The notes under the pieces: generated by a model
What the model was told of the DNA's origin: nothing
The model's input: the letters and a program-made list of their open reading frames with translations, nothing else
Databases searched by the model: none
Position numbers and translations under genes: made by a program
DNA from: Paramecium octaurelia
Taxonomy: Eukaryota; Ciliophora; Oligohymenophorea; Peniculida; Parameciidae
Length of the DNA: 22,398 nt
NCBI GenBank assembly: GCA_905182995.1
Contig: CAJJDP010000171.1
Location: forward strand, 69,621 to 92,018
Direction: 5' to 3'
Part shown: positions 8,535 through 17,318 of the stretch, piece after piece
How the letters are laid out: each line of letters begins with the position of its first letter
How positions within the stretch are numbered: the stretch's first letter is position 1

Positions 8535-10150
8535 CTTTTTTAGGAGTGTGATCTTAGCTTTGATTTAACGCTAATCAAATGCATTACACACGCAAGTTTT
8601 ATTTTACACAAGAACCTTCTTTTTTGCTTAAAATGCAAAGATCAAGTTTTAAAATAGCGTATTGGTGCGTAAAATATGTCTTTTTATTCTTATTGTACCT
8701 TAGATAGGCTAGGTCTTTCTAATTTTACTTAATTTAATCCTTAAACATAAAAATTTTTTAAAAAAATCGACCCCTAAGTATTAAATTTTTTTTTTGATCC
8801 AATAAGAAAAAAGATATAGAGCGCTTCGAATTCGAAGGGGGGCCACTTGGGCCTCCTGCGCTTAGCTGATTTGTGAGAAGAATCAGCCACATACAGGTAT
8901 GTGAAAGACCTTATCTCGGACAGAAGTGGGGAATTTTGGGCAATGCGCTTAAGCGTGACCCAGCAAATTGATGTTGCGGAAGAAAATAAGTGAGGTACCT
9001 TGCAGCAATGTGAGTTAAGCCTCTTTGACTTTTTTTAAACGCAGGCCAGAAACGAGTATAATTAAGCTAAGTTTTGTTAGAAGCTATGGCCAATACATGT
9101 GCCAGCAGCCGCGGTAATACATGAGTAGCTAGCGTTAATCGTCTTTATTGAGCGTACAGAGTGAAGCGGCGGTCATAACAATTAATAACTATTTTTATAT
9201 AAAAATATATTAATAAAAAGGACTAGTGATTTTTTTTTATGTAAGTTGAGCTTGTAAACTAGTGATAAAATACAGGGAGTTTACAGGAACATTCAACGCG
9301 AAAGCGACTAACAATTAAAAAATGACGCTCTATCACGAAAGTATAGGTAATGAAAAGGCATTTTAAACCTAGTAGTCTATACTGTAAAAGATGAGTATTT
9401 AATACTAAGTTAACACAAAAATACTCCGCTTGGGTAGTAAAGCCGCAAGTCAGAAACTTAACAGAATTGGCGGGGACTTGTTCAAACGGTGGAGCATGTG
9501 GTTTAATGCGATAATCCACGTAAAACCTTACCAGCGTTAAATTTTTTTCTTTAGTTAAGCTTCATGGCTGAAATTTTTAGAAAAAAAGAGATGGTATTGC
9601 ATGGCTGTCGTCAGTTCGTGTTTTGAAATTTAGAATTAAGTTTTATAAACGAACGCAACCCTTGTTTTGTATTTTTAATACAGAATAAATGATTAAGGAA
9701 TTATTCATTTTAGCTAGAAGGCTGAAGTCAAGTCCTTACGGTCTGCGTACGCTGGGCTACACACGTGTTACAATGGTAAAAACAATAGAAAAACAAAGCT
9801 CAACCTTTAGTTTTTAAAAAATTACCACAGTACGAATTGTTTTCTGAAACTTGGAAGCATGAAGAAGAAATCGTTAGTAATCGCAAATAAGTATGCTGCG
9901 GTGAAATATAAGTCAAGTCCTGCACACACTGCCCATCACGCTCAAAGAGTTTCAAATCTGGAAGCTGAATTTAGGATGTGACCCTACCCATTTTTTTTTT
10001 TAAAAAAATTCGCCAGTGCACCCCATGCATTGGTGTTCTTAACAAACTTTTTGTTGTCAGCACAAAGAAGAGTAAAGGCGAAACCATTTGAAATGATCGG
10101 AGTGAAGTTGACACAAGGTACCGGTATGGGAACTTGCCGGTGGAGCATGG
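8535..10150 (+). rRNA. rns: Small-subunit ribosomal RNA (12S/16S-like), possibly in two pieces
   Basis: The conserved SSU landmarks appear in order. The 5' domain is at about 8541 (AGTGTGATCTTAGC and later ACACGCAAG). AGTGGGGAATTTTGGGCAAT lies at about 8925. The 530 loop GTGCCAGCAGCCGCGGTAAT is at about 9099. The 900 region is at about 9430-9530, with AACGGTGGAGCATGTGGTTT. GCATGGCTGTCGTCAG is at 9599, followed by GAACGCAACCC, then GGGCTACACACGTG at about 9753. The 1400 region follows with CTGCACACACTGCCCATCAC. The 3' end is AAGGTACCGGTATGGGAAC at about 10115 and then GCCGGTGGAGCATGG. An AT-rich stretch at about 8736-8815 separates the first 200 bases from the rest, where Tetrahymena and Paramecium SSU genes are split; a split product is therefore likely but not shown. 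Ends are approximate. The 3' end lacks a CCTCC anti-Shine-Dalgarno. Confidence 0.95.
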
Positions 10151-10193
10151 TGAACAGACCAATGCACATGTTCGTTATGGAGTGCATCTAGAA

Positions 10194-10430
10194 ATGTTTT
10201 TAAGCTTCTTAGATCTCTTAAACCACTTTTTAGTTGAAAATTTTTTGTATTTTTGATTTGTCTTTGTTTTTTTTAATTTTTTTAATTTTCTTCTCAACGC
10301 TATTATCAACGAGTTCTTGTTCTTAATTCATTTTTTTAACAAAAATCAGATCAAGACGTCTAACTATTTTTATTATCTTGACTTTTGATCTATTTTTTCT
10401 AAAAAATTTTTATTTAATCTTTTTTTTTAA
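10194..10430 (+). CDS. Hypothetical 78-aa Phe-rich membrane ORF
   Basis: ATG 10194 opens a frame of 78 codons that contains two TGA Trp codons and ends in TAA at 10428-10430. The protein is very rich in Phe, Leu and Asn, with probably one or two membrane segments (ENFLYFWFVFVFFNFFNFLL is the strongest). It fills most of the gap between the rRNA and the 355-aa ORF, and is invisible if TGA is taken as stop. I recognise no family. It could be a small respiratory subunit or a chance frame in T-rich DNA. Duplicate at 14451-14687. Confidence 0.4.
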
Positions 10431-10448
10431 TAATGATTTGTTTTTTAT

Positions 10449-11516
10449 ATGAAGTCCCTTTTTTATTTTTTTGAAAGGATAAATTTTTTAACTGCTGAAT
10501 TTTTATTGAAGAAGATTCGAATCGGTGCTGACAACTTAAAAAACATCAGCTCCCTCGATCTTTTTTTTGTACACATGCATAACAGGAACGTGCCCGTCAA
10601 CAATGTTTTTTTGTTTTTATTGACCTACGTGCCTTTCTTTAAGCGAGAGGTCCTTGGCTACTATCTAAAAAAAAAACTCTTCATAGATCGCTCAATAAAA
10701 AATAAAAACTACTTCAAAATTAAGAAGGCTAACGCCCTCTTCTTTAAGGATAGCTTTTTAAGCTCAAGCAACTTCTTAAAGATTAATACCACCTTCGATA
10801 ACGTTTTTTTTTTTTTTTTAATAAGAAACTACGTCATAACAAAAACGACCCTCAACGCTATCTATTTTAGTACCCGAACATTAACGCCCTCCGAAATCAA
10901 CTTTTATTTTAATGCCTATGTTATTCATTTTTTTAAAAAAACTAGAGCTGGGGACTTTATAGTTTTTTTAAATGAAAACAAAATTAAAGATTTTTGAACT
11001 TATCTTACGACGGTTTACGCAAATCCCGAGGCTCAAAACTTAAAACTTATCGACCCCGTCCACTCTCTGATCCAGCAATCTAACTCCTATGCCGATAGGC
11101 CAGCAGACGAGGCTGACTTTAAAAAAACCAAAGCCTACTCAAAGCTCGATGTCGAAGCTATGCATGCATCCTTGTTTTTTAAGGAACTTACTGCTGAGAC
11201 TTCCTCGGAGGCTGGTAGTTCTTTTTTGCTACCCCTCAAGAATGTTTCTATTTTTTTTACAAAAAAGAACTATCTTTACAATAAGGGTAAGTTTTCTAGA
11301 AATCGACAAACTTATAGGACTGGCGTATATCTTTGTATTTGGCTTACTGTACTAACCGTAGTCGGTCTTTATTTTTATTTTTACCTCATGAGCATGAAGT
11401 TTACATACTTTTATCTACTCTTTTTATTTTTTTTATTTCTTTTCTTTTACAAGTTTTTTGTTAAGAAAGGTAATAAAAAATTTGAAGAACACACTAATCT
11501 TTTTGAAAATTTTTAA
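10449..11516 (+). CDS. Ciliate mitochondrial orphan protein, 355 aa (Ymf-type)
   Basis: ATG 10449 to TAA 11514-11516, read through one TGA Trp (10995-10997). The N-terminal half is basic and Phe-rich. A motif-like core TRTLTPSEINFYFNAYVIHF at about residues 140-159 is followed by a more hydrophilic stretch. The C-terminal quarter has KNVSIFFTKKNYLYNKGKF and SRNRQTYRTGVYLCIWLTVL leading into one or two membrane helices and a basic tail. The conserved look of the RNRQTYRTGVY segment, placed just before a helix, resembles the large ciliate-specific Ymf proteins, some of which turned out to be ATP-synthase or respiratory-complex subunits; I cannot say which one this is. The gene precedes trnW by 19 bases. 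A full duplicate is at 14706-15773 and a partial one at 13238-14086. Confidence 0.75.
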
Positions 11517-11535
11517 TTTTAAAACTGGAGCCCTT

Positions 11536-11606
11536 AGGAGAGTAGTTTAACGGTAAAACTTTAGTCTTCAAAACTGACATCGTGGGTTCGACTCCCGCCT
11601 CTCTTG
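11536..11606 (+). tRNA. trnW: tRNA-Trp, anticodon UCA
   Basis: A 71-nt cloverleaf can be folded by hand. The acceptor AGGAGAG pairs with CTCTCTT (one G-T). The D stem GTTT/AAAC encloses a 6-base loop. The anticodon stem TTAGT/ACTGA has the 7-base loop CTTCAAA, placing TCA as anticodon. The T arm is GTGGG-TTCGACT-CCCGC, and the discriminator is G. Anticodon UCA reads UGA and UGG as Trp, matching the in-frame TGA codons in all genes here. Copies are at 14106-14176 and 15793-15863. Confidence 0.96.
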
Positions 11607-12797
11607 TATTTTTTTTTGTTTTTTTTAAAGTTCGTAGAAGAGAGCACAGATTTTTTATTTTTTAACAAGTATCTTAGAGAGTTTTCCTATCATTTTTTTG
11701 GTAAATTTTTTTTTTTTAAAAAAATAAACACGAAGCTTATTTTTTTTTTTGAAAGATTTAACATCTTTTCCTTCTTTTCCTTCTTTACTCTTTTTATCCT
11801 ATCAAGAAACTTCATGCACACAAAAAATTTTGTATCAGCACTATATGCTTATGCTAAATCGGGATTAAAAAAACAAAAAAAGAGTTTTTTTATTTTTTTT
11901 AGAATTTCTTTTTTTTTTGTTATTTTTTTACTCTTCTATTTACTTTTTTCATATACTCTAGAAAATATTCCCGTATCTAAACTTTTTTTTGTTTGAGGTA
12001 GCTGGGGTGCTTTCCTATACATCTTTATCTCTGGCTTTAATTTTTTTGGAAAGAAGTACACCTACGGTAAGTACACGGAAGCTCTTCAAAGATTTTGAAA
12101 AAGAAGCTTTAGCATCTTTTGGCTCATTGAGGGCTTTGTATTCACAGCTTTTATTTTCTTAACGTTCAATGCAAGCTCTGAAGTTGTGTATAGCTACGAC
12201 CCCCAAGTATTTTTTAAGCTCCACCTAATTTCTTTGAGGTTTTTTTTTTTTAAAATGCTCGCCCTTATATTTTTGATTCTATGCTTTAGCATGGTGTCTT
12301 CTTTGAATTTAAGGAAGCGCTTTAATATGTTTATTTTTAATACAACGTCCCTCTTCGTTATCATTATCTTCTTGATCGAATCCGACCAGTACATAAGCAT
12401 CCTCAACTACTGTGGTTTTTTTGAATGATCTTTTAATCATAGTGATTTTGCACTCGACTCTGATTTTAGGAAGTCTAGGATTGTAAACAGCTATGTACTC
12501 TTAATTGGCATTGCAAAATATCTCCACATTCTATTCATAGTCTTTGTTTGGTTTTTTAATTTTGCAAAAAATCTTGAAAACAATGAATCGAGAGATTACA
12601 TTGCAAGCACTTGTACACAGAATGCTATCATTCTGTACCTCTTGAATTGATTCTCGATCTACCCCTACATCAAATACTTCTTTAGGACCTACTATTACAG
12701 CACATTTTCTTGATTTTTTTTTGACTTTAAAAATGACTCGGCCTTCAACTTTGCAAGGTTCTTATTTAATTTTTGAGGTAGTGCCTTTTTAAATTAA
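11604..12797 (+). CDS. Ciliate mitochondrial orphan membrane protein, about 397 aa (possibly Ymf68-like)
   Basis: Open frame with TGA as Trp, ending in TAA at 12795-12797. There is no ATG near the 5' end. TTG 11604 would overlap the last 3 bases of trnW, and TTG 11616 would not. The protein is strongly hydrophobic with perhaps six or more helices. Recognisable stretches are FWKRSFSIFWLIEGFVF, FIFLTFNASSEVVYSYD, DFRKSRIVNSYV followed by IAKYLHILF, and IILYLLNWFSIYPYIKYFFR near the C-terminus. From memory these resemble a large ciliate Ymf membrane protein (my best guess is Ymf68), associated with respiratory complexes, but I cannot verify this. A full duplicate is at 15861-17054 and a 5' fragment at 14174-14319. 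Confidence 0.75.
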
Positions 12798-12849
12798 AAA
12801 ATAATAAAAATAGTTTTTGGCAAGCTTCCTAATCATTAATTTTTTTTTA

Positions 12850-13047
12850 ATGAACTTTGAGTTTTTGACGGGGATACTAATAAAGTACCACATACTTTTT
12901 TATTATCTCGCCCTTGGCCTTAACACTTTTTTAATTAGAGGGGGGGCCTCCCTAGCTTTCGTAGGCTTTGTAGGAGTTTTCTGGATTTTCTGCATAGAAT
13001 TAGCAACCTTGGCTTTTCTAGAGAAACTCCCTTGATTTCTCTTCTAG
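12850..13047 (+). CDS. 65-aa membrane ORF upstream of cox1
   Basis: ATG 12850 (or TTG 12817) to TAG 13045-13047, with one TGA Trp. It encodes two predicted helices joined by a short LIRGGAS loop; the second helix contains a Glu (FCIELATLAF). Two short helices around an Arg loop with an acidic residue in helix 2 recall ATP synthase subunit c, but the first helix lacks the Gly-rich pattern, so that identity is weak. Duplicate at 17107-17304. Confidence 0.45.
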
Positions 13048-13061
13048 GGGGCTCTAGTTCC

Positions 13062-13236
13062 TTGTCTAATTTTCATTCTGTTTGCGTAGATTATACTCTC
13101 AACGCTAAAGCTACCCTAGCTAAGTTTTTCATATGAAGTGGGTCGACCCTAAATGTTTTTTTGAAGGAGCTTAATTATAGCTTTAAGCATTCCTGGCTTT
13201 ATTTTGTGTTTATTCTTAATCAATTTTCTTTTGTAC
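13062..13236 (+). CDS. cox1: Cytochrome c oxidase subunit 1, 5' fragment (cut off at N)
   Basis: First 58 codons or so of the cox1 N-terminal extension, identical to 17319-17493, stopping at N 13237. The true continuation is seen in the other copy. Confidence 0.8.
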
Positions 13237-13237
13237 N
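13237..13237. other. Single-N junction 2
   Basis: Joins the end of repeat B copy 1 (inside cox1) to base 10668-equivalent sequence, inside a 10-A tract of the 355-aa ORF. Confidence 0.95.
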
Positions 13238-14086
13238 AAAAAAAAACTCTTCATAGATCGCTCAATAAAAAATAAAAACTACTTCAAAATTAAGAAGGCT
13301 AACGCCCTCTTCTTTAAGGATAGCTTTTTAAGCTCAAGCAACTTCTTAAAGATTAATACCACCTTCGATAACGTTTTTTTTTTTTTTTTAATAAGAAACT
13401 ACGTCATAACAAAAACGACCCTCAACGCTATCTATTTTAGTACCCGAACATTAACGCCCTCCGAAATCAACTTTTATTTTAATGCCTATGTTATTCATTT
13501 TTTTAAAAAAACTAGAGCTGGGGACTTTATAGTTTTTTTAAATGAAAACAAAATTAAAGATTTTTGAACTTATCTTACGACGGTTTACGCAAATCCCGAG
13601 GCTCAAAACTTAAAACTTATCGACCCCGTCCACTCTCTGATCCAGCAATCTAACTCCTATGCCGATAGGCCAGCAGACGAGGCTGACTTTAAAAAAACCA
13701 AAGCCTACTCAAAGCTCGATGTCGAAGCTATGCATGCATCCTTGTTTTTTAAGGAACTTACTGCTGAGACTTCCTCGGAGGCTGGTAGTTCTTTTTTGCT
13801 ACCCCTCAAGAATGTTTCTATTTTTTTTACAAAAAAGAACTATCTTTACAATAAGGGTAAGTTTTCTAGAAATCGACAAACTTATAGGACTGGCGTATAT
13901 CTTTGTATTTGGCTTACTGTACTAACCGTAGTCGGTCTTTATTTTTATTTTTACCTCATGAGCATGAAGTTTACATACTTTTATCTACTCTTTTTATTTT
14001 TTTTATTTCTTTTCTTTTACAAGTTTTTTGTTAAGAAAGGTAATAAAAAATTTGAAGAACACACTAATCTTTTTGAAAATTTTTAA
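13238..14086 (+). CDS. 355-aa orphan protein, 3' fragment (duplicate)
   Basis: Codons 74 to the stop of the 355-aa ORF, starting exactly at a codon boundary in the Lys tract after the N, and including the TGA Trp codon. It has no start of its own. Confidence 0.8.
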
Positions 14087-14105
14087 TTTTAAAACTGGAG
14101 CCCTT

Positions 14106-14176
14106 AGGAGAGTAGTTTAACGGTAAAACTTTAGTCTTCAAAACTGACATCGTGGGTTCGACTCCCGCCTCTCTTG
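14106..14176 (+). tRNA. trnW: tRNA-Trp (UCA), second copy
   Basis: Same sequence as 11536-11606, inside the contained repeat copy. Probably an assembly duplicate. Confidence 0.92.
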
Positions 14177-14319
14177 TATTTTTTTTTGTTTTTTTTAAAG
14201 TTCGTAGAAGAGAGCACAGATTTTTTATTTTTTAACAAGTATCTTAGAGAGTTTTCCTATCATTTTTTTGGTAAATTTTTTTTTTTTAAAAAAATAAACA
14301 CGAAGCTTATTTTTTTTTT
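14174..14319 (+). CDS. 397-aa orphan membrane protein, 5' fragment (duplicate)
   Basis: First 48 codons or so of the ORF seen in full at 11604 and 15861, cut by N 14320 within a T tract. Confidence 0.7.
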
Positions 14320-14320
14320 N
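14320..14320. other. Single-N junction 3
   Basis: Joins a poly-T tract in the 397-aa ORF to the 3' end of the SSU rRNA, the start of repeat B copy 3. Confidence 0.95.
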
Positions 14321-14407
14321 AAAGAAGAGTAAAGGCGAAACCATTTGAAATGATCGGAGTGAAGTTGACACAAGGTACCGGTATGGGAACTTGCCGGTGG
14401 AGCATGG
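14321..14407 (+). rRNA. rns: SSU rRNA 3'-end fragment (duplicate)
   Basis: Repeats the last 87 bases or so of the rRNA, including the AAGGTACCGGTATGGGAAC helix-45 region, without the rest of the molecule. Confidence 0.85.
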
Positions 14408-14450
14408 TGAACAGACCAATGCACATGTTCGTTATGGAGTGCATCTAGAA

Positions 14451-14687
14451 ATGTTTTTAAGCTTCTTAGATCTCTTAAACCACTTTTTAGTTGAAAATTT
14501 TTTGTATTTTTGATTTGTCTTTGTTTTTTTTAATTTTTTTAATTTTCTTCTCAACGCTATTATCAACGAGTTCTTGTTCTTAATTCATTTTTTTAACAAA
14601 AATCAGATCAAGACGTCTAACTATTTTTATTATCTTGACTTTTGATCTATTTTTTCTAAAAAATTTTTATTTAATCTTTTTTTTTAA
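14451..14687 (+). CDS. Hypothetical 78-aa Phe-rich membrane ORF (duplicate)
   Basis: Identical to 10194-10430: ATG start, two TGA Trp codons, TAA stop. Confidence 0.38.
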
Positions 14688-14705
14688 TAATGATTTGTTT
14701 TTTAT

Positions 14706-15773
14706 ATGAAGTCCCTTTTTTATTTTTTTGAAAGGATAAATTTTTTAACTGCTGAATTTTTATTGAAGAAGATTCGAATCGGTGCTGACAACTTAAAAAA
14801 CATCAGCTCCCTCGATCTTTTTTTTGTACACATGCATAACAGGAACGTGCCCGTCAACAATGTTTTTTTGTTTTTATTGACCTACGTGCCTTTCTTTAAG
14901 CGAGAGGTCCTTGGCTACTATCTAAAAAAAAAACTCTTCATAGATCGCTCAATAAAAAATAAAAACTACTTCAAAATTAAGAAGGCTAACGCCCTCTTCT
15001 TTAAGGATAGCTTTTTAAGCTCAAGCAACTTCTTAAAGATTAATACCACCTTCGATAACGTTTTTTTTTTTTTTTTAATAAGAAACTACGTCATAACAAA
15101 AACGACCCTCAACGCTATCTATTTTAGTACCCGAACATTAACGCCCTCCGAAATCAACTTTTATTTTAATGCCTATGTTATTCATTTTTTTAAAAAAACT
15201 AGAGCTGGGGACTTTATAGTTTTTTTAAATGAAAACAAAATTAAAGATTTTTGAACTTATCTTACGACGGTTTACGCAAATCCCGAGGCTCAAAACTTAA
15301 AACTTATCGACCCCGTCCACTCTCTGATCCAGCAATCTAACTCCTATGCCGATAGGCCAGCAGACGAGGCTGACTTTAAAAAAACCAAAGCCTACTCAAA
15401 GCTCGATGTCGAAGCTATGCATGCATCCTTGTTTTTTAAGGAACTTACTGCTGAGACTTCCTCGGAGGCTGGTAGTTCTTTTTTGCTACCCCTCAAGAAT
15501 GTTTCTATTTTTTTTACAAAAAAGAACTATCTTTACAATAAGGGTAAGTTTTCTAGAAATCGACAAACTTATAGGACTGGCGTATATCTTTGTATTTGGC
15601 TTACTGTACTAACCGTAGTCGGTCTTTATTTTTATTTTTACCTCATGAGCATGAAGTTTACATACTTTTATCTACTCTTTTTATTTTTTTTATTTCTTTT
15701 CTTTTACAAGTTTTTTGTTAAGAAAGGTAATAAAAAATTTGAAGAACACACTAATCTTTTTGAAAATTTTTAA
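14706..15773 (+). CDS. Ciliate mitochondrial orphan protein, 355 aa (full duplicate)
   Basis: Identical full-length copy of the ORF at 10449-11516, with the TGA Trp codon at 15252-15254. If the assembly is collapsed, this and the first copy are one gene. Confidence 0.75.
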
Positions 15774-15792
15774 TTTTAAAACTGGAGCCCTT

Positions 15793-15863
15793 AGGAGAGT
15801 AGTTTAACGGTAAAACTTTAGTCTTCAAAACTGACATCGTGGGTTCGACTCCCGCCTCTCTTG
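15793..15863 (+). tRNA. trnW: tRNA-Trp (UCA), third copy
   Basis: Same 71-nt cloverleaf as at 11536-11606, in the copy that leads into the intact cox1. Confidence 0.94.
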
Positions 15864-17054
15864 TATTTTTTTTTGTTTTTTTTAAAGTTCGTAGAAGAGA
15901 GCACAGATTTTTTATTTTTTAACAAGTATCTTAGAGAGTTTTCCTATCATTTTTTTGGTAAATTTTTTTTTTTTAAAAAAATAAACACGAAGCTTATTTT
16001 TTTTTTTGAAAGATTTAACATCTTTTCCTTCTTTTCCTTCTTTACTCTTTTTATCCTATCAAGAAACTTCATGCACACAAAAAATTTTGTATCAGCACTA
16101 TATGCTTATGCTAAATCGGGATTAAAAAAACAAAAAAAGAGTTTTTTTATTTTTTTTAGAATTTCTTTTTTTTTTGTTATTTTTTTACTCTTCTATTTAC
16201 TTTTTTCATATACTCTAGAAAATATTCCCGTATCTAAACTTTTTTTTGTTTGAGGTAGCTGGGGTGCTTTCCTATACATCTTTATCTCTGGCTTTAATTT
16301 TTTTGGAAAGAAGTACACCTACGGTAAGTACACGGAAGCTCTTCAAAGATTTTGAAAAAGAAGCTTTAGCATCTTTTGGCTCATTGAGGGCTTTGTATTC
16401 ACAGCTTTTATTTTCTTAACGTTCAATGCAAGCTCTGAAGTTGTGTATAGCTACGACCCCCAAGTATTTTTTAAGCTCCACCTAATTTCTTTGAGGTTTT
16501 TTTTTTTTAAAATGCTCGCCCTTATATTTTTGATTCTATGCTTTAGCATGGTGTCTTCTTTGAATTTAAGGAAGCGCTTTAATATGTTTATTTTTAATAC
16601 AACGTCCCTCTTCGTTATCATTATCTTCTTGATCGAATCCGACCAGTACATAAGCATCCTCAACTACTGTGGTTTTTTTGAATGATCTTTTAATCATAGT
16701 GATTTTGCACTCGACTCTGATTTTAGGAAGTCTAGGATTGTAAACAGCTATGTACTCTTAATTGGCATTGCAAAATATCTCCACATTCTATTCATAGTCT
16801 TTGTTTGGTTTTTTAATTTTGCAAAAAATCTTGAAAACAATGAATCGAGAGATTACATTGCAAGCACTTGTACACAGAATGCTATCATTCTGTACCTCTT
16901 GAATTGATTCTCGATCTACCCCTACATCAAATACTTCTTTAGGACCTACTATTACAGCACATTTTCTTGATTTTTTTTTGACTTTAAAAATGACTCGGCC
17001 TTCAACTTTGCAAGGTTCTTATTTAATTTTTGAGGTAGTGCCTTTTTAAATTAA
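15861..17054 (+). CDS. Orphan membrane protein, about 397 aa (full duplicate)
   Basis: Identical copy of 11604-12797, from TTG (overlapping trnW by 3 bases) or TTG 15873 to TAA at 17052-17054. Confidence 0.75.
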
Positions 17055-17106
17055 AAAATAATAAAAATAGTTTTTGGCAAGCTTCCTAATCATTAATTTT
17101 TTTTTA

Positions 17107-17304
17107 ATGAACTTTGAGTTTTTGACGGGGATACTAATAAAGTACCACATACTTTTTTATTATCTCGCCCTTGGCCTTAACACTTTTTTAATTAGAGGGG
17201 GGGCCTCCCTAGCTTTCGTAGGCTTTGTAGGAGTTTTCTGGATTTTCTGCATAGAATTAGCAACCTTGGCTTTTCTAGAGAAACTCCCTTGATTTCTCTT
17301 CTAG
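17107..17304 (+). CDS. 65-aa membrane ORF upstream of cox1 (copy next to intact cox1)
   Basis: Same as 12850-13047. Its TAG (17302-17304) lies 14 bases before the TTG proposed as the cox1 start. If cox1 starts at an earlier in-frame codon (TTG 17265 or 17289) the two would overlap in different frames. Confidence 0.45.
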
Positions 17305-17318
17305 GGGGCTCTAGTTCC

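Larger units (their letters stand above)
10064..13236 (+). repeat. Direct repeat B, copy 1 (rRNA 3' end to cox1 5' end)
   Basis: This 3173-bp stretch recurs at 14321-17493 with a constant offset of 4257, and its part 10668-11749 also recurs at 13238-14319. It begins inside the rRNA and ends inside cox1, where N 13237 interrupts it. The copies look identical. Confidence 0.95.
13238..14319 (+). repeat. Direct repeat B, internal copy 2 (fully contained)
   Basis: These 1082 bases match 10668-11749. Both ends fall within 10-base homopolymers (an A tract on the left, a T tract on the right), where short-read or signal-based assemblies tend to break. The segment adds no sequence that is not in the other copies. 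Confidence 0.95.

Noticed and set aside
9259..10187. Minus-strand ORFs inside the rRNA (9259-9519, 9971-10187)
   Set aside because: They cover conserved SSU rRNA sequence; not genes.
11089..11355. 88-aa ORF in another frame (also 13659, 15346)
   Set aside because: Overlaps the conserved-looking 355-aa ORF in a different frame and shows no own signal; a shadow.
12194..12406. Minus-strand 70-aa ORF (also at 16451)
   Set aside because: Antisense to the 397-aa membrane ORF with no recognisable content.
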